Assembly (NCBI RefSeq): GCF_003115845.1
Contig: NZ_KZ819032.1
Span: forward strand, 1 to 64,000
DNA length: 64,000 bases
Direction: 5' to 3'
From: Brenneria roseae subsp. roseae
Lineage (GTDB): Bacteria; Pseudomonadota; Gammaproteobacteria; Enterobacterales; Enterobacteriaceae
Shown here: positions 29,046 to 38,253 of the stretch, piece by piece
Layout of the letters: the number at the start of each line of letters is the position of its first letter
Numbering within the stretch: the first letter of the stretch is position 1
Position numbers and translations under genes: made by a program
The notes under the pieces: model-generated
What the model saw: only the letters and a program-made list of their open reading frames with translations
Database searches by the model: none
What the model was told of the DNA's origin: nothing

Positions 29046-30059
29046 TTAATCCAGCAAATCCTGCCGTACGCTTATGGCAATCTCAAACGAGTGCAAACGC
29101 GCCTGATGATCAAAAATCTGGCCGTTGATCATCACTTCATCCACCCGTGTTTCCCGCAGTAAACTCTGTAAACCATGTCTGACCTTTGCTCGATCGCCCA
29201 CGATAGACAGGCGTAACGTTTGTTCAACACCCAATTGTTCTGCGGGTGACCAGATGGCGTCCATATCCTCTACCGGTGCGGGAAGTGGCCCCGGCGTACC
29301 GCGACGCAGATTGACAAACTGCTGTTGCATTGAGGTAAAGAGGAAGCGGGCATCACGATCGCTATCGGCGGCAACCACGTTGACGCACACCATGGCGTAA
29401 GGTTTAGGGTGTGTCGCAGACGGTTTGAACGACTCGCGATAAACGTTTAACGCCTGTAGTAACAGATCCGGGGCAAAATGGGCAGCAAACGCAAAGGGAA
29501 GTCCCAGTGCGGCAGCCAACTGAGCGCTGTATAAGCTTGAACCTAATAGCCAGATAGGAATCTGTAGCCCCTGACCGGGGACCGCCTGAACGGCCTGGCC
29601 GGGTTGAACATCCGCAAAGTAGCGTTGCAGTTCCTGCACATCTCGCGGGAAATCATCAATATCGGCATTCAGATGACGTCGTAATGCCATCATGGTCCGT
29701 TGATCGGTGCCCGGCGCACGACCTAATCCAAGATCGATCCGACCCGGATAGAGCGACTCCAGCGTCCCGAACTGTTCCGCAATCACCAGCGGCGCATGGT
29801 TAGGCAGCATCACGCCGCCTGAGCCGATGCGAATATTCTGTGTACCGGCGGCCAGATAGCCAATCAACACCGAGGTCGCGGCACTGGCGATACCGGTCAT
29901 GTTGTGGTGTTCCGCCAGCCAATAGCGATGATAACCCCAGTTTTCAGCATGTTGTGCCAAATCCAGCGAGTGATGAAAAGCGTGGCGCGGGCTGGCTCCT
30001 TGCGGAATAGGGGCAAGATCAAGGACGGAAAACGTAACCGGACGACGGGATAGGGACAT
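29046..30059 (-). CDS. yhbW: Luciferase-like monooxygenase family protein YhbW
   Basis: This flavin-dependent luciferase-like fold protein has no established reaction. The start [20 protein letters not shown] gives 337 aa, near E. coli YhbW (335); the longer upstream reading is not family-like. Motifs include [39 protein letters not shown] and [13 protein letters not shown], typical of the bacterial luciferase-like alkanal monooxygenase group. It lies beside the ubiUV genes as in E. coli, on the same strand after the ubiV terminator. Confidence 0.9.
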   Translation of the reverse strand: MSLSRRPVTFSVLDLAPIPQGASPRHAFHHSLDLAQHAENWGYHRYWLAEHHNMTGIASAATSVLIGYLAAGTQNIRIGSGGVMLPNHAPLVIAEQFGTLESLYPGRIDLGLGRAPGTDQRTMMALRRHLNADIDDFPRDVQELQRYFADVQPGQAVQAVPGQGLQIPIWLLGSSLYSAQLAAALGLPFAFAAHFAPDLLLQALNVYRESFKPSATHPKPYAMVCVNVVAADSDRDARFLFTSMQQQFVNLRRGTPGPLPAPVEDMDAIWSPAEQLGVEQTLRLSIVGDRAKVRHGLQSLLRETRVDEVMINGQIFDHQARLHSFEIAISVRQDLLD

Positions 30060-30171
30060 AACGTAGCTCACTTTGTTGATGAGACTTGCAAAAATATCAT
30101 GCCAGCCAATGATGAGAGTACCTACCAGTATTATGCCATTCCGGGCGATTACACAATTTTTGAGAAGAATA

Positions 30172-30206
30172 GAAAAATAAATGGGCAGCGCAATGTCTCT
30201 GCCCAT
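30172..30206 (-). terminator. Terminator of the ubiU-ubiV transcript
   Basis: ATGGGCAG (30181-30188) pairs with CTGCCCAT (30199-30206), and the leftward RNA continues with TTATTTTT. It lies 11 nt after the ubiV stop. Confidence 0.75.
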
Positions 30207-30216
30207 GGCGAAGAAA

Positions 30217-31095
30217 CTATTGGACCAGCTCCAATCCTGCGACACGCTTCCAGTAACCGTTGCAATCTGACTGATTTGCCAGAACCAGAGGCGATTCACC
30301 CTGCTCATTGGCGCGGAATTTATCCAGCATGTTCAGGGTATCAATGCTGTCTGGGGAGAGCCGGACAATGTCCACCAGGCCCTGCATGGACGCCAGCTCA
30401 TTACCCAGGTTATAACAATAACCGCTTTGCGTTTGTATTCCATTGAGTACAAAAACCTGCTGATTTTCCTGCGACAGAACTTTACGTCCCTGTGGATAAT
30501 TGAGGCAGCAGGTTTCACATTCGTCTTTGGCCCGGTTTTCTGAACGCGCCGTAAAACAGCGGGCCGAGTAAGCCAGTGGCAGATGTCCGTAGCTCAACAC
30601 TTCAACTTCAAACTGATGACGGAATCCGAGTTCGTCACATTGATTCAGCAGGTTGTACAACCAGTCGCGTGAGAGTTCTACTGGCATACACCAGCGCACC
30701 ATGCCCTGTTTATGCAGTAAACGCAGCGTATAGGCGTTGTAGCAATTCAGCGCGTGCCCGGCGACGAAAGGCAAGCGGCGGACGGCGGCCATGTTGACGG
30801 CGCCGAGATCGTTCGCTTCCAGCAGAAATTCGCCGTTTTCTACATAGCGTTTCAGCTCATTCAGCTCGGAAGGCGCCTGAAGCAGTGCCAGCGTAGAAAT
30901 CACCACCTGTTTACCGCTGTCTGCAAGCTGTCTGGCGAGCGCAAGCCAGTCATTGACCTTCATCAGGCGACGTTTGCTACATACCGTTTCACCGAGATAA
31001 ATAATATCGGCGCTGCTATTCATGGCTGCCTGATAAAACGTTTCTACATCTTGTTTCGGCCAATAGTAGAGGATGGCACCTAACGCGTATTTCAT
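30217..31095 (-). CDS. ubiV: O2-independent ubiquinone hydroxylation protein UbiV
   Basis: UbiV is a U32-peptidase-like protein that, with UbiU, carries out the hydroxylations of ubiquinone synthesis without oxygen; each binds a [4Fe-4S] cluster. The start [14 protein letters not shown] follows AGGAGAAAAT and gives 292 aa, equal to E. coli YhbV. The cysteine block [15 protein letters not shown] and the earlier ETVCSKRR supply likely cluster ligands. It starts 11 nt after ubiU and is co-transcribed with it. The neighbouring set ubiUV/ubiT fits anaerobic respiration, as does the Fix cluster in this window. Confidence 0.95.
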   Translation of the reverse strand: MKYALGAILYYWPKQDVETFYQAAMNSSADIIYLGETVCSKRRLMKVNDWLALARQLADSGKQVVISTLALLQAPSELNELKRYVENGEFLLEANDLGAVNMAAVRRLPFVAGHALNCYNAYTLRLLHKQGMVRWCMPVELSRDWLYNLLNQCDELGFRHQFEVEVLSYGHLPLAYSARCFTARSENRAKDECETCCLNYPQGRKVLSQENQQVFVLNGIQTQSGYCYNLGNELASMQGLVDIVRLSPDSIDTLNMLDKFRANEQGESPLVLANQSDCNGYWKRVAGLELVQ

Positions 31096-31106
31096 ATTTT
31101 CTCCTG

Positions 31107-32102
31107 CTACTGCCATTTCCGGTGGTAGGCGCCTAGCGTGGTTTGCGTGCCTTCAGCCACCGCACCCAGCGTATCCATCCATTCCTGCGTTGGGCTGAAT
31201 GTTTCAGGATTGGACAGGCAGCGATCAATCGCCTGTCGCCAGACCCGGGTGATCTGGCTGACGTAGGCTGGGCTGCGCTGCCGTCCTTCTATTTTCACCG
31301 AAGCAATATTAGCGGCCAGCAACTCGGGCAATAGCGCCAGCGTATTCAGGCTGGTGGGCTCTTCCAGAGCGTGATAGCGCTGACCATCGACCAGATAACG
31401 ACCTTTGCATAAGGTGGGATAACCGGCGTTTTCATGTTCCTGATAGCGATCGATCAACACATTGTTTAACCGCGATTCCATCCCCTGCGGGGTATCCTGC
31501 CAGCGGACAAAACGTGCCGGAGAGCAGGCTCCAACCGTATTGGGAGATTCGCCCGTCAGGTAAGAGGAGAGATAGCATCGGCCTTCGGCCATGATACACA
31601 GGCTACCGAATGCAAAGACTTCCAGCGGCACGGGCGTGGTGCGCGCCAGCTGTTTCACCTGATGGATCGAAAGTACGCGCGGCAGCACCACGCGGGAAAC
31701 ATCGAAATGGCGCTGGTAAAAATGAATCGCTTCCGTATTGGTGGCGGAAGCCTGCACGGAAACATGCCGTTCAATATCGGGATAGCGTTCAGCGGCGTAC
31801 TCAAGCATGGCAAGATCGGCAAGGATCAGTACGTCAGCGCCGATTTGCGCCGCCATATCCACCGCACGCTGCCAGCGTTGGTAACCATCAGGATGAGCGA
31901 ATGTATTGATGGCAATATGAAGTTTACGGCGGTGGCGCTGCACATAGTCACGCGCTTCCTGTAGCTTTTTGTCGGTAAAGTTAAGCCCGGCGAAATGACG
32001 CGCGTTGGTGTCATCCTTTAGTCCGATGTAGACCGCATCGGCGCCATTATCAATGGCGGCTTTCAATGCCGGAAGATTACCGGCGGGGCAAAGCAGTTCC
32101 AT
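31107..32102 (-). CDS. ubiU: O2-independent ubiquinone hydroxylation protein UbiU
   Basis: UbiU is the U32-peptidase-like partner of UbiV. The start MELLCPAGNLPALKAA follows AAGGAAATGG and gives 331 aa, equal to E. coli YhbU. Conserved blocks are DAVYIGLKDDTNARHFAGLN, HVSVQASATN and the cysteine-bearing SLCIMAEGRCYLSSYLTG plus CSPARF and CKGRYLVDG, which provide the [4Fe-4S] ligands. It is divergent from ubiT, giving the usual ubiUV/ubiT arrangement. Confidence 0.95.
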   Translation of the reverse strand: MELLCPAGNLPALKAAIDNGADAVYIGLKDDTNARHFAGLNFTDKKLQEARDYVQRHRRKLHIAINTFAHPDGYQRWQRAVDMAAQIGADVLILADLAMLEYAAERYPDIERHVSVQASATNTEAIHFYQRHFDVSRVVLPRVLSIHQVKQLARTTPVPLEVFAFGSLCIMAEGRCYLSSYLTGESPNTVGACSPARFVRWQDTPQGMESRLNNVLIDRYQEHENAGYPTLCKGRYLVDGQRYHALEEPTSLNTLALLPELLAANIASVKIEGRQRSPAYVSQITRVWRQAIDRCLSNPETFSPTQEWMDTLGAVAEGTQTTLGAYHRKWQ

Positions 32103-32476
32103 ACCATTTCCTTCATTAATCACAGTGCCGGAGAGGAAAACGATCCGATACGATCAATGATGTTTGCAGACTGATGAGATTTTTTATGACGGGCACTCTG
32201 CCCGTCACCCTTGCGGACCGTCGCAAGCGACGTTGAAAATCGCTCCCGGCGATTTTTTATCAGTCAATGAATGTTTTTAACGATAGGGAATCTTAATTAA
32301 CCCGATGTTTGAGGACTTTGATTTAGACCAGTTAATCACGTTAATGACGGGGGACAACTTGAAATCGATGGGGGATATGTGGATAACTGACTAAATTATT
32401 GACATAGACCTCTGCCGGTTTTATCTGATGTGGCAGAATACTGCCAGATTGTCTGAAGTTTAAGAGGAGTACGCCA
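32103..32476. promoter_or_regulatory. Divergent ubiU/ubiT control region with stacked hairpins
   Basis: Three inverted repeats follow one another: TGACGGGCA/TGCCCGTCA (32187-32207), CTTGCG/CGCAAG (32210-32226) and AAAATCGC/GCGATTTT (32236-32256, then TT). In E. coli the ubiTUV promoters respond to FNR; here I find only an ATCAA half-site (32153-32157), with no good partner half. No gene is visible. Confidence 0.45.
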
Positions 32477-33001
32477 GTGTTGGAAAAACTACGGGCGCAG
32501 ATTGTGCGTCAAGGGCCAGGCTTGTTAGGTAAGCCTCTGAAGTTCACTCCTTTTGCTTTACAGCGTCAGGTTCTGGAGCAGGTGTTGCGCTGGCAGTTTC
32601 GTCAGGCGCTGGACGACGGCGATCTGGCGTTTCTGGAAGGGCGCTGGTTAAAAATTGAAGTTCGCGATGTTGGCCTGCGGTGGTTTATGACGTTGCGTGA
32701 TAACCGTCTGGTGGTCAGCCGTCAGGAAACGCCGGACGTCAGCTTCAGCGCGGATGCCAACGATCTCATTCTGATTGCGGCGCGTAAGGAAGATCCCGAT
32801 ACGCTGTTCTTTCAGCGTCGCCTGCGCATCGAAGGGGATACCGAGCTCGGGCTGTACGTGAAAAATCTGATGGATGCGATCGAACTGGAAAGCATGCCGG
32901 CAGCGTTGCGTATCGGTTTGATTCAACTGGCTGACTTTGTTGAGGCTGGATTACAGGAGGGCGCGATGCAGTCTACCGATCGCGCACCCGTCTCATGCTA
33001 G
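32477..33001 (+). CDS. ubiT: Ubiquinone biosynthesis SCP2-domain protein UbiT
   Basis: UbiT is an SCP2 lipid-carrier protein required for O2-independent ubiquinone synthesis, the counterpart of UbiJ. A GTG start after AAGAGGAG gives 174 aa, equal to E. coli YhbT. SCP2 features include FLEGRWLKIEVRDVGLRW, PDVSFSADANDL and LFFQRRLRIEGDTELGLYVK. Its 3' end overlaps yhbS by 7 nt. Confidence 0.94.
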   Translation: MLEKLRAQIVRQGPGLLGKPLKFTPFALQRQVLEQVLRWQFRQALDDGDLAFLEGRWLKIEVRDVGLRWFMTLRDNRLVVSRQETPDVSFSADANDLILIAARKEDPDTLFFQRRLRIEGDTELGLYVKNLMDAIELESMPAALRIGLIQLADFVEAGLQEGAMQSTDRAPVSC

Positions 33002-33501
33002 TCCGTGTTGAAATACCTGTTGATGCTGCTGGCATCGATAGCTTGCTGCGTCGCGCTTTCCCAACGAGCGCGGAGGCCGATCTGGTTCATCAACTGCGTG
33101 AGGATGGACTGCTGACGTTGGGCATTGTCGCAACGGATGATGAAGGCTGCGTGGTAGGGTACGCCGCATTCAGCCCGGTTCTGATTGAAGGAGAAGATCG
33201 GCAGTGGGTGGGGCTTGCTCCGCTGGCAGTGGAAGAAACGCTGCGCCGGCAGGGATTGGGCGAACAACTGGTATACGAAGGGTTGGATGCCCTTAACGAG
33301 TTTGGCTATACCGCGGTGGTGGTGCTGGGTGAGCCGGCCTACTACTCGCGCTTTGGCTTTGTGCCGGCGATTGAGCAGCAGCTTCATTGCCAATGGCCGG
33401 ACAGCGAAAGCGCTTTCCAGGTTTACCCGCTGGCGGATAATCATTTTGAAGGGGCGAGTGGGCTGGTGGAGTATGCCGGGCCTTTTAATCGTTTTCTCTA
33501 G
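32995..33501 (+). CDS. yhbS: GNAT-family N-acetyltransferase YhbS
   Basis: This 168-aa GNAT protein shows the acetyl-CoA loop region LAVEETLRRQGLGEQLVYEG and the conserved beta-strand region VVVLGEPAYYSRFGF. The length equals E. coli YhbS (167). It overlaps the end of ubiT by 7 nt and is probably co-translated. The biological substrate is not known to me. A palindromic repeat begins 24 nt after its stop. Confidence 0.9.
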   Translation: MLVRVEIPVDAAGIDSLLRRAFPTSAEADLVHQLREDGLLTLGIVATDDEGCVVGYAAFSPVLIEGEDRQWVGLAPLAVEETLRRQGLGEQLVYEGLDALNEFGYTAVVVLGEPAYYSRFGFVPAIEQQLHCQWPDSESAFQVYPLADNHFEGASGLVEYAGPFNRFL

Positions 33502-33525
33502 TGGAAACGTTCGGATAATGACAAG

Positions 33526-33683
33526 GGCTGGTTTTGTACCACCTGAGATTGCTGACAAAGTCGCCTGTGAGCCTGAGATACACGGGGCGACCACGGGGCG
33601 AGGTGTCCCTGCGGGAACCTCATCCCCGTGTTTCCCCTAAAATCTGACTTTGTCGAGGGTCTGAGGCTGGTCTTGTACCAGCC
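33526..33683. repeat. Palindromic intergenic repeat running into yhbQ
   Basis: The element has similar inverted ends: GGCTGGTTTTGTACCACCTG at the left, and GGCTGGT, GACAAAGTC and related words in the reverse complement of the right end. GACAAAGTC (33554-33562) pairs with GACTTTGTC (33646-33654), and inside ACACGGGG pairs with CCCCGTGT. The right end lies within the last codons of yhbQ and supplies its stop. It resembles a dispersed palindromic repeat, but copy number cannot be judged from one window. Confidence 0.6.
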
Positions 33684-33930
33684 TTTCTTTTTGGCTTTTG
33701 CTCAACTGTTTTACCTGATATTCCAGTTTTGAGGCGCTCGAGCGATTCCCGGCCAGACAGTGAAATACCAGCGTCAGTTCGCCTTTTCCCCGCAACGCCT
33801 TTGCCCCTTTCCCAGACTGGTGTTGAGCCAAACGTCGCGCCACATCGGTGGTAATGCCTGTGTAGAGCAGACCCGTTGCTGTTCTCAGGATATACAGATA
33901 CCAGCAGGGTTCGGTGAGATTTTCATGCAT
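33637..33930 (-). CDS. yhbQ: GIY-YIG nuclease-superfamily protein YhbQ
   Basis: This 97-aa single-domain GIY-YIG protein has [20 protein letters not shown] followed by [19 protein letters not shown], and [15 protein letters not shown] at the end of the fold. E. coli YhbQ has been described as a DNA-cleaving GIY-YIG protein. The C-terminal residues after KERLV ([11 protein letters not shown]) do not resemble the E. coli tail and are encoded by a palindromic repeat that supplies the stop codon. The catalytic core is intact, so the gene is probably functional. Confidence 0.88.
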   Translation of the reverse strand: MHENLTEPCWYLYILRTATGLLYTGITTDVARRLAQHQSGKGAKALRGKGELTLVFHCLAGNRSSASKLEYQVKQLSKSQKERLVQDQPQTLDKVRF

Positions 33931-34119
33931 GGTTGGCGCGCGTAGTCCGTGATGTCACAATGAAGGTAACCGGGAGCCTGTAATAATGTTGGTTCTATTT
34001 TACGAGCCTTTGCCTGCGTATTGAAGTGCCTGCCTGTTTTTAAATCATCTTTCCCCGTTTACCCTAAACCCGAACTGACGTTTGCAGAAGGCGCTACGGT
34101 ATACTTGTGCCACTCTTTA

Positions 34120-34134
34120 TACTCTCCCCCAGTA
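34120..34134. promoter_or_regulatory. RcnR/DmeR-type operator upstream of dmeR
   Basis: On the reverse strand the site reads TACTGGGGGAGAGTA, one mismatch from the RcnR operator pattern TACT-G6-N-AGTA. It lies 25 nt before dmeR and implies autoregulation. Confidence 0.7.
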
Positions 34135-34158
34135 TTCATGACATAAATTGGAGTCGGT

Positions 34159-34434
34159 ATGTCACATACCATTAAAAGCAAAAAGAAGCTGCTGGCGCGC
34201 GTCAGACGAATCAAAGGTCAGATGGAGGCAGTTGAAAAAGCTCTGGAAAAGGAAACGGCCTGCCTGAATATCCTGCAACAGATTGCCGCCGTCCGTGGTG
34301 CGGTCAATGGGCTGATGACCGAAGTGCTGGAAGGGCACATCCGGGAACACCTGATGGATGAAAGCCATTCATCACAGGAACGCAGTGACGATCTGGAAGA
34401 GATTGTTTCCGTTATTCGCTCTTATCTGAAGTAA
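34159..34434 (+). CDS. dmeR: RcnR/CsoR-family metal-responsive repressor (DmeR-like)
   Basis: This is a 91-aa all-helical metal-sensing repressor. The ligand set H3, C35, H60 and H64 is complete, which in RcnR corresponds to Ni(II)/Co(II) sensing and differs from FrmR (formaldehyde) and CsoR (copper). The core RRIKGQMEAVEKALEKETAC and LQQIAAVRGAVNGLMTEVLE is typical. It is followed by a cation-efflux gene with the same operator in its promoter. The name DmeR is by analogy with dmeRF; frmR-like regulators are the main alternative, but no formaldehyde gene is nearby. Confidence 0.85.
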   Translation: MSHTIKSKKKLLARVRRIKGQMEAVEKALEKETACLNILQQIAAVRGAVNGLMTEVLEGHIREHLMDESHSSQERSDDLEEIVSVIRSYLK

Positions 34435-34553
34435 TCACTCGCATTTCAGTCAGATCGCGTTGATTGGCGGTACGGTGAGCTGGGAAGTGAATGAAAATGG
34501 ATGCGCCTGCAATATCGTGCGGGATCGCCTTTATGATTTCCTTAAATGTAATA

Positions 34554-34568
34554 TACTGGGGGGTAGTA
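34554..34568. promoter_or_regulatory. RcnR/DmeR-type operator overlapping the dmeF promoter
   Basis: TACTGGGGGGTAGTA is an exact match to TACT-G6-N-AGTA. It overlaps a TATAAT -10 box (34567-34572), so bound repressor would block polymerase. The -35 region is poor. Confidence 0.85.
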
Positions 34569-34589
34569 TAATTCAAAGGTGAACAACTG

Positions 34590-35585
34590 ATGTCGCTGAT
34601 ACAGATAAACGGTGCGCAACCTCACCATCATGTTTTTGATGAGGGCAACCCGCTGGCGGAAAGGAATACCCGGTATGCCACCCTGCTTACCGCCGCCATG
34701 ATGGTGATTGAAATCGTGGGAGGTTGGTATTTCAACTCCATGGCGCTGCTGGCGGACGGCTGGCATATGAGTTCGCATGCGTTGGCGCTGGGGCTTTCCG
34801 CCGTGGCCTATGCGGCAGCCAGACGGCTGGCCTCCGATATGCGTTTTACCTTCGGCACATGGAAGATCGAAATTCTGGGCGGATTTACCAGCGCCATTTT
34901 GCTGGTGATAGTGGCGATGGTGATGCTGTATGAATCCGTGGTCCGGTTGCTCCAGCCGACGACGATCCAATACGATCAGGCGATAGCGATTGGCGTGGTG
35001 GGATTGTTGGTCAACCTGATCTGCGCCTGGCTGCTGCGCGGTGAGCATTCTCACGGGCCCCATCACACCCACGGTCATCATCATCCGCATGTTCATCCTG
35101 CTGCCGCCCATTCCTCGCCAGCGCACGCAGGGCATCAGGATTTGAATCTGCGCTCGGCCTATATCCATGTCGTGGCCGATGCCGCGACATCCGTACTGGC
35201 GATTATCGCGCTGATCAGCGGCAAGTTTTGGGGAGCCGCCTGGCTGGACCCGGTGATGGGAATAGTCGGCGCCATATTGGTGGCCGTCTGGGCTTACGGT
35301 CTGATTCGACAAACCAGTCGCGTGCTGCTGGATGCGGAAATGGATTCTCCCGTTGTGGATGAAATCAAAGCGGTGATTGATGCCAGCCCCATTCCGGCTA
35401 AGCTGATTGATTTACACGTCTGGCGCGTCGGTACGGAAAAATATGCCTGTATATTGAGTCTGGCGACCGATCGGGTTGTTCCGCCCGATTACTATAAGCG
35501 GCAATTAGCCATACATGAGGAACTTGTTCACATTACGGTTGAAATCAATATCGTCGCTAAAGGTAACATCCTCCTTCGCCACTGA
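34590..35585 (+). CDS. dmeF: Cation diffusion facilitator, Co/Ni exporter (DmeF-like)
   Basis: This 331-aa inner-membrane cation diffusion facilitator has six membrane segments. The metal site motifs are ALLADGWHMSSHALALG in TM2 and YIHVVADAATSVLAI in TM5 (HxxxD). A histidine-rich cytoplasmic loop lies between TM4 and TM5 (about residues 150-190; HSHGPHHTHGHHHPHVH). A C-terminal regulatory domain follows. The RcnR-type regulator and operators point to cobalt and/or nickel export, as for DmeF; zinc cannot be excluded. Confidence 0.85.
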   Translation: MSLIQINGAQPHHHVFDEGNPLAERNTRYATLLTAAMMVIEIVGGWYFNSMALLADGWHMSSHALALGLSAVAYAAARRLASDMRFTFGTWKIEILGGFTSAILLVIVAMVMLYESVVRLLQPTTIQYDQAIAIGVVGLLVNLICAWLLRGEHSHGPHHTHGHHHPHVHPAAAHSSPAHAGHQDLNLRSAYIHVVADAATSVLAIIALISGKFWGAAWLDPVMGIVGAILVAVWAYGLIRQTSRVLLDAEMDSPVVDEIKAVIDASPIPAKLIDLHVWRVGTEKYACILSLATDRVVPPDYYKRQLAIHEELVHITVEINIVAKGNILLRH

Positions 35586-35620
35586 TTTTTCTCATCTCCA
35601 TTCATCTGTTTTACATCCAG

Positions 35621-35640
35621 CTCCCGGCGTTGGCCGGGAG
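35621..35640 (+). terminator. Hairpin after dmeF
   Basis: CTCCCGGC-GTTG-GCCGGGAG is a perfect 8-bp stem 36 nt after the dmeF stop. There is no T-run, so termination strength is uncertain. Confidence 0.5.
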
Positions 35641-35688
35641 AAAACGCTATGATTAATGCAGGCAATAAGGGTGGATCATTGAATTATT

Positions 35689-35704
35689 TGTGACTGAAAT
35701 CACA
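35689..35704. promoter_or_regulatory. CRP site 2 of the deo promoter
   Basis: TGTGA-CTGAAA-TCACA is a perfect CRP palindrome. Its centre lies 52 bp upstream of the second site, close to the spacing of the two CRP sites in E. coli deoP2, where CytR binds between them. Confidence 0.8.
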
Positions 35705-35740
35705 TATAATCCCAAGCCATTGCATCATTTTTACATTAAG

Positions 35741-35756
35741 TGTGAATAAAGGCACA
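35741..35756. promoter_or_regulatory. CRP site 1 of the deo promoter
   Basis: TGTGA-ATAAAG-GCACA has one deviation from the consensus. A class II position (about -40) would put the start site near 35789. Confidence 0.7.
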
Positions 35757-35779
35757 AAATGACCTGATGTGGCATGGTC

Positions 35780-35805
35780 AAATACCCAGGATGTTCTTGG
35801 TATTT
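35780..35805. promoter_or_regulatory. Inverted repeat at the expected deo start site
   Basis: AAATACCCAG and CTTGGTATTT are inverted with 9 of 10 positions matching. It lies where the start predicted from the CRP sites falls, so it may be a repressor operator (DeoR-type role). It does not match the E. coli DeoR operator by eye. Confidence 0.4.
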
Positions 35806-35986
35806 AAATCGCCATCAGTGTGTAGAGGAAGGCTATCGCGGTGAGAAGGATTTCGGTGGCCGCTACGGGTGATTCCCCCCTGGCGCTATCTTCAAGGAAC
35901 CAAGTCCGCTCGCCAAACGTACTGGTATTGAAATATATCGGTTGATGTTTCCCGCCGGTAAATCGGCTGACGAGTTGGAGTATTGT

Positions 35987-36766
35987 ATGACCACATTAAC
36001 TGCCGCAGCGCAGCGTGCGCTGGGGTTGATGGATTTAACCACCCTTAATGATGACGATACGGATGACAAGGTGATCGCCCTGTGTCATCAGGCTGACAGC
36101 CCGGCAGGGAAGACAGCCGCTATCTGCATCTATCCGCGTTTCATTCCACTGGCGCGCAAGATTCTGCGTGAGCAGGGAACGCCAGATATCCGTATTGCTA
36201 CCGTGACCAACTTTCCGCATGGTAATGATGATATCGACATTGCCGTGGCGGAAACCAAAGCGGCGATTGCCTACGGCGCGGATGAAGTCGATGTTGTGTT
36301 CCCTTATCGTGCGTTGATGGCGGGCGACACGCAGTCTGGTTTTGCGCTGGTCAAAGCCTGTAAAGCAGAATGTCAGGCGGCCGGTGTTCTGCTGAAGGTC
36401 ATCATTGAAACCGGTGAGCTGAAACAGGCGTCGTTGATCCGTCAGGCCAGCGAGATCGCTATCGATGCGGGCGCGGATTTCATTAAAACCTCCACCGGTA
36501 AAGTCGCGGTTAATGCCACGCCGCAAAGTGCGGAAATCATGCTGAAAGTGATTCGTGATAAAGGCGTGGGCGAACAGGTTGGGTTCAAGGCGGCAGGCGG
36601 TGTGCGTAATGCCGAAGAGGCCGCCATTTATCTGCAATTGGCTGATGACATCATGGGGCCGGGCTGGGCCAATGCGCAGCATTTCCGCTTCGGGGCATCC
36701 AGTTTGTTAGCCAACCTGCTGACGGTGTTAGGCCATCAGACGAAAGGGCAGCAGAGTAGCTATTGA
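35987..36766 (+). CDS. deoC: Deoxyribose-phosphate aldolase
   Basis: DeoC cleaves 2-deoxyribose 5-phosphate to acetaldehyde and glyceraldehyde 3-phosphate. The start [16 protein letters not shown] follows GTTGGAGTATTGT and gives 259 aa, equal to E. coli. K167 in [11 protein letters not shown] is the Schiff-base lysine, and [13 protein letters not shown] is conserved. An in-frame upstream ATG would add an unrelated extension. It is the first gene of deoCABD, preceded by two CRP sites. Confidence 0.96.
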   Translation: MTTLTAAAQRALGLMDLTTLNDDDTDDKVIALCHQADSPAGKTAAICIYPRFIPLARKILREQGTPDIRIATVTNFPHGNDDIDIAVAETKAAIAYGADEVDVVFPYRALMAGDTQSGFALVKACKAECQAAGVLLKVIIETGELKQASLIRQASEIAIDAGADFIKTSTGKVAVNATPQSAEIMLKVIRDKGVGEQVGFKAAGGVRNAEEAAIYLQLADDIMGPGWANAQHFRFGASSLLANLLTVLGHQTKGQQSSY

Positions 36767-36848
36767 GAACGCGACGGCGGAAAAGTGACCGCATGACGAA
36801 TCTCATGACATGACCCCGCTTTTTATTCGCTAATCAGGAGTGCAAGCC

Positions 36849-38177
36849 TTGTTTCTGATTCAGGAAATCATTCGCAAGAAGCGTGACGGCAGCCCACTGA
36901 GTGCCGAAGAAATTCGCTTTTTCATTAACGGTATCCGTGATAACACGGTGTCTGAAGGGCAAATCGCCGCGCTGGCCATGACCATCTATTTCCATGATAT
37001 GTCGATGGAAGAGCGTGTCGCGTTGACGCTGGCGATGCGCGATTCAGGAACGGTACTCGACTGGAAGGGGCTTAACCTGAATGGTCCGCTGGTGGATAAA
37101 CATTCGACCGGTGGCGTAGGAGATGTCACCTCGTTGATGCTCGGGCCGATGGTCGCCGCCTGTGGCGGTTATGTCCCGATGATTTCAGGGCGTGGACTCG
37201 GACATACCGGCGGTACGCTCGACAAGCTGGAATCGATACCGGGTCTGGATATCTTCCCGAATGACAGCGCGTTTCGTCAAATTATCCAGCAGGTTGGCGT
37301 GGCGATCATCGGGCAGACCAGTTCATTGGCTCCCGCCGATAAACGTTTTTATGCCACGCGCGATATTACTGCCACGGTGGATTCCATCCCGCTGATTACC
37401 GCCTCTATTCTGGCGAAAAAGCTGGCGGAGGGGTTGGATGCGCTGGTCATGGATGTCAAAGTGGGGTCCGGGGCGTTCATGCCGACCTACGCGCTGTCCG
37501 AACAACTGGCTCAGGCTATCGTCGGCGTCGCCAACCAGGCGGGCTGCCGTACCAGCGCGCTGCTGACCGATATGAATCAGGTTCTGGCGTCCAGCGCGGG
37601 TAATGCATTGGAAGTCCGGGAAGCGGTACGCTTCCTGACCGGTGAGCACCGTAACCCGCGCTTATATGAAGTCACGATGGCGTTGTGCGAAGAGATGCTG
37701 CTGGCTGGCGGATTAGCCGGGTCGGCAGCCGATGCCCACTCCCGTCTACAGACGGTGCTGGATAACGGTAAAGCGGCAGAGGTCTTTGGGCGTATGGTTG
37801 CCGCACAGCGCGGCCCGGTGGATTTTGTCGAGCACTATGCGCGTTATTTGCCGGTGGCGACGTTAAGTAAACCCGTTTTTGCCGATCGTGACGGTATCGT
37901 CACGGCGATGGATACCCGGGCATTAGGCATGGCGGTGGTGGCATTGGGCGGAGGACGCCGTCAGGCCAGTGATGCGATCGATTACAGCGTTGGGCTGGAT
38001 GAGATGGCCTGTCTGGGCGATCGCGTTGATCGCCAGCGTCCGCTGGCGGTGGTCCACGCCAATACGGAAGCACAGTGGCAAACGGCGGCAGAAGCCGTGC
38101 GTGCTGCCATTACGCTTGGCGATGTTGCTCCCGAAACCACCCCGATAGTCTATAGCCGACTGAGTGCTGAAAATTGA
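36849..38177 (+). CDS. deoA: Thymidine phosphorylase
   Basis: DeoA splits thymidine to thymine and deoxyribose 1-phosphate. The TTG start, as in E. coli, gives (M)[13 protein letters not shown] and 442 aa; GGAG lies 9 nt before it. The conserved glycine-rich block [19 protein letters not shown] and [21 protein letters not shown] are intact, as is [13 protein letters not shown]. It follows deoC after 82 nt. Confidence 0.95.
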   Translation: MFLIQEIIRKKRDGSPLSAEEIRFFINGIRDNTVSEGQIAALAMTIYFHDMSMEERVALTLAMRDSGTVLDWKGLNLNGPLVDKHSTGGVGDVTSLMLGPMVAACGGYVPMISGRGLGHTGGTLDKLESIPGLDIFPNDSAFRQIIQQVGVAIIGQTSSLAPADKRFYATRDITATVDSIPLITASILAKKLAEGLDALVMDVKVGSGAFMPTYALSEQLAQAIVGVANQAGCRTSALLTDMNQVLASSAGNALEVREAVRFLTGEHRNPRLYEVTMALCEEMLLAGGLAGSAADAHSRLQTVLDNGKAAEVFGRMVAAQRGPVDFVEHYARYLPVATLSKPVFADRDGIVTAMDTRALGMAVVALGGGRRQASDAIDYSVGLDEMACLGDRVDRQRPLAVVHANTEAQWQTAAEAVRAAITLGDVAPETTPIVYSRLSAEN

Positions 38178-38253
38178 ATTGGTATTGAAAATTGATGTTT
38201 CCAACGCCGATATGGCTTGGTTTGCGGCGCTTAATCGCGCAGGAGATGAATTA

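Noticed and set aside
32140-32160. FNR box before ubiU
   Set aside because: The right half ATCAA is present but the left half does not match TTGAT.
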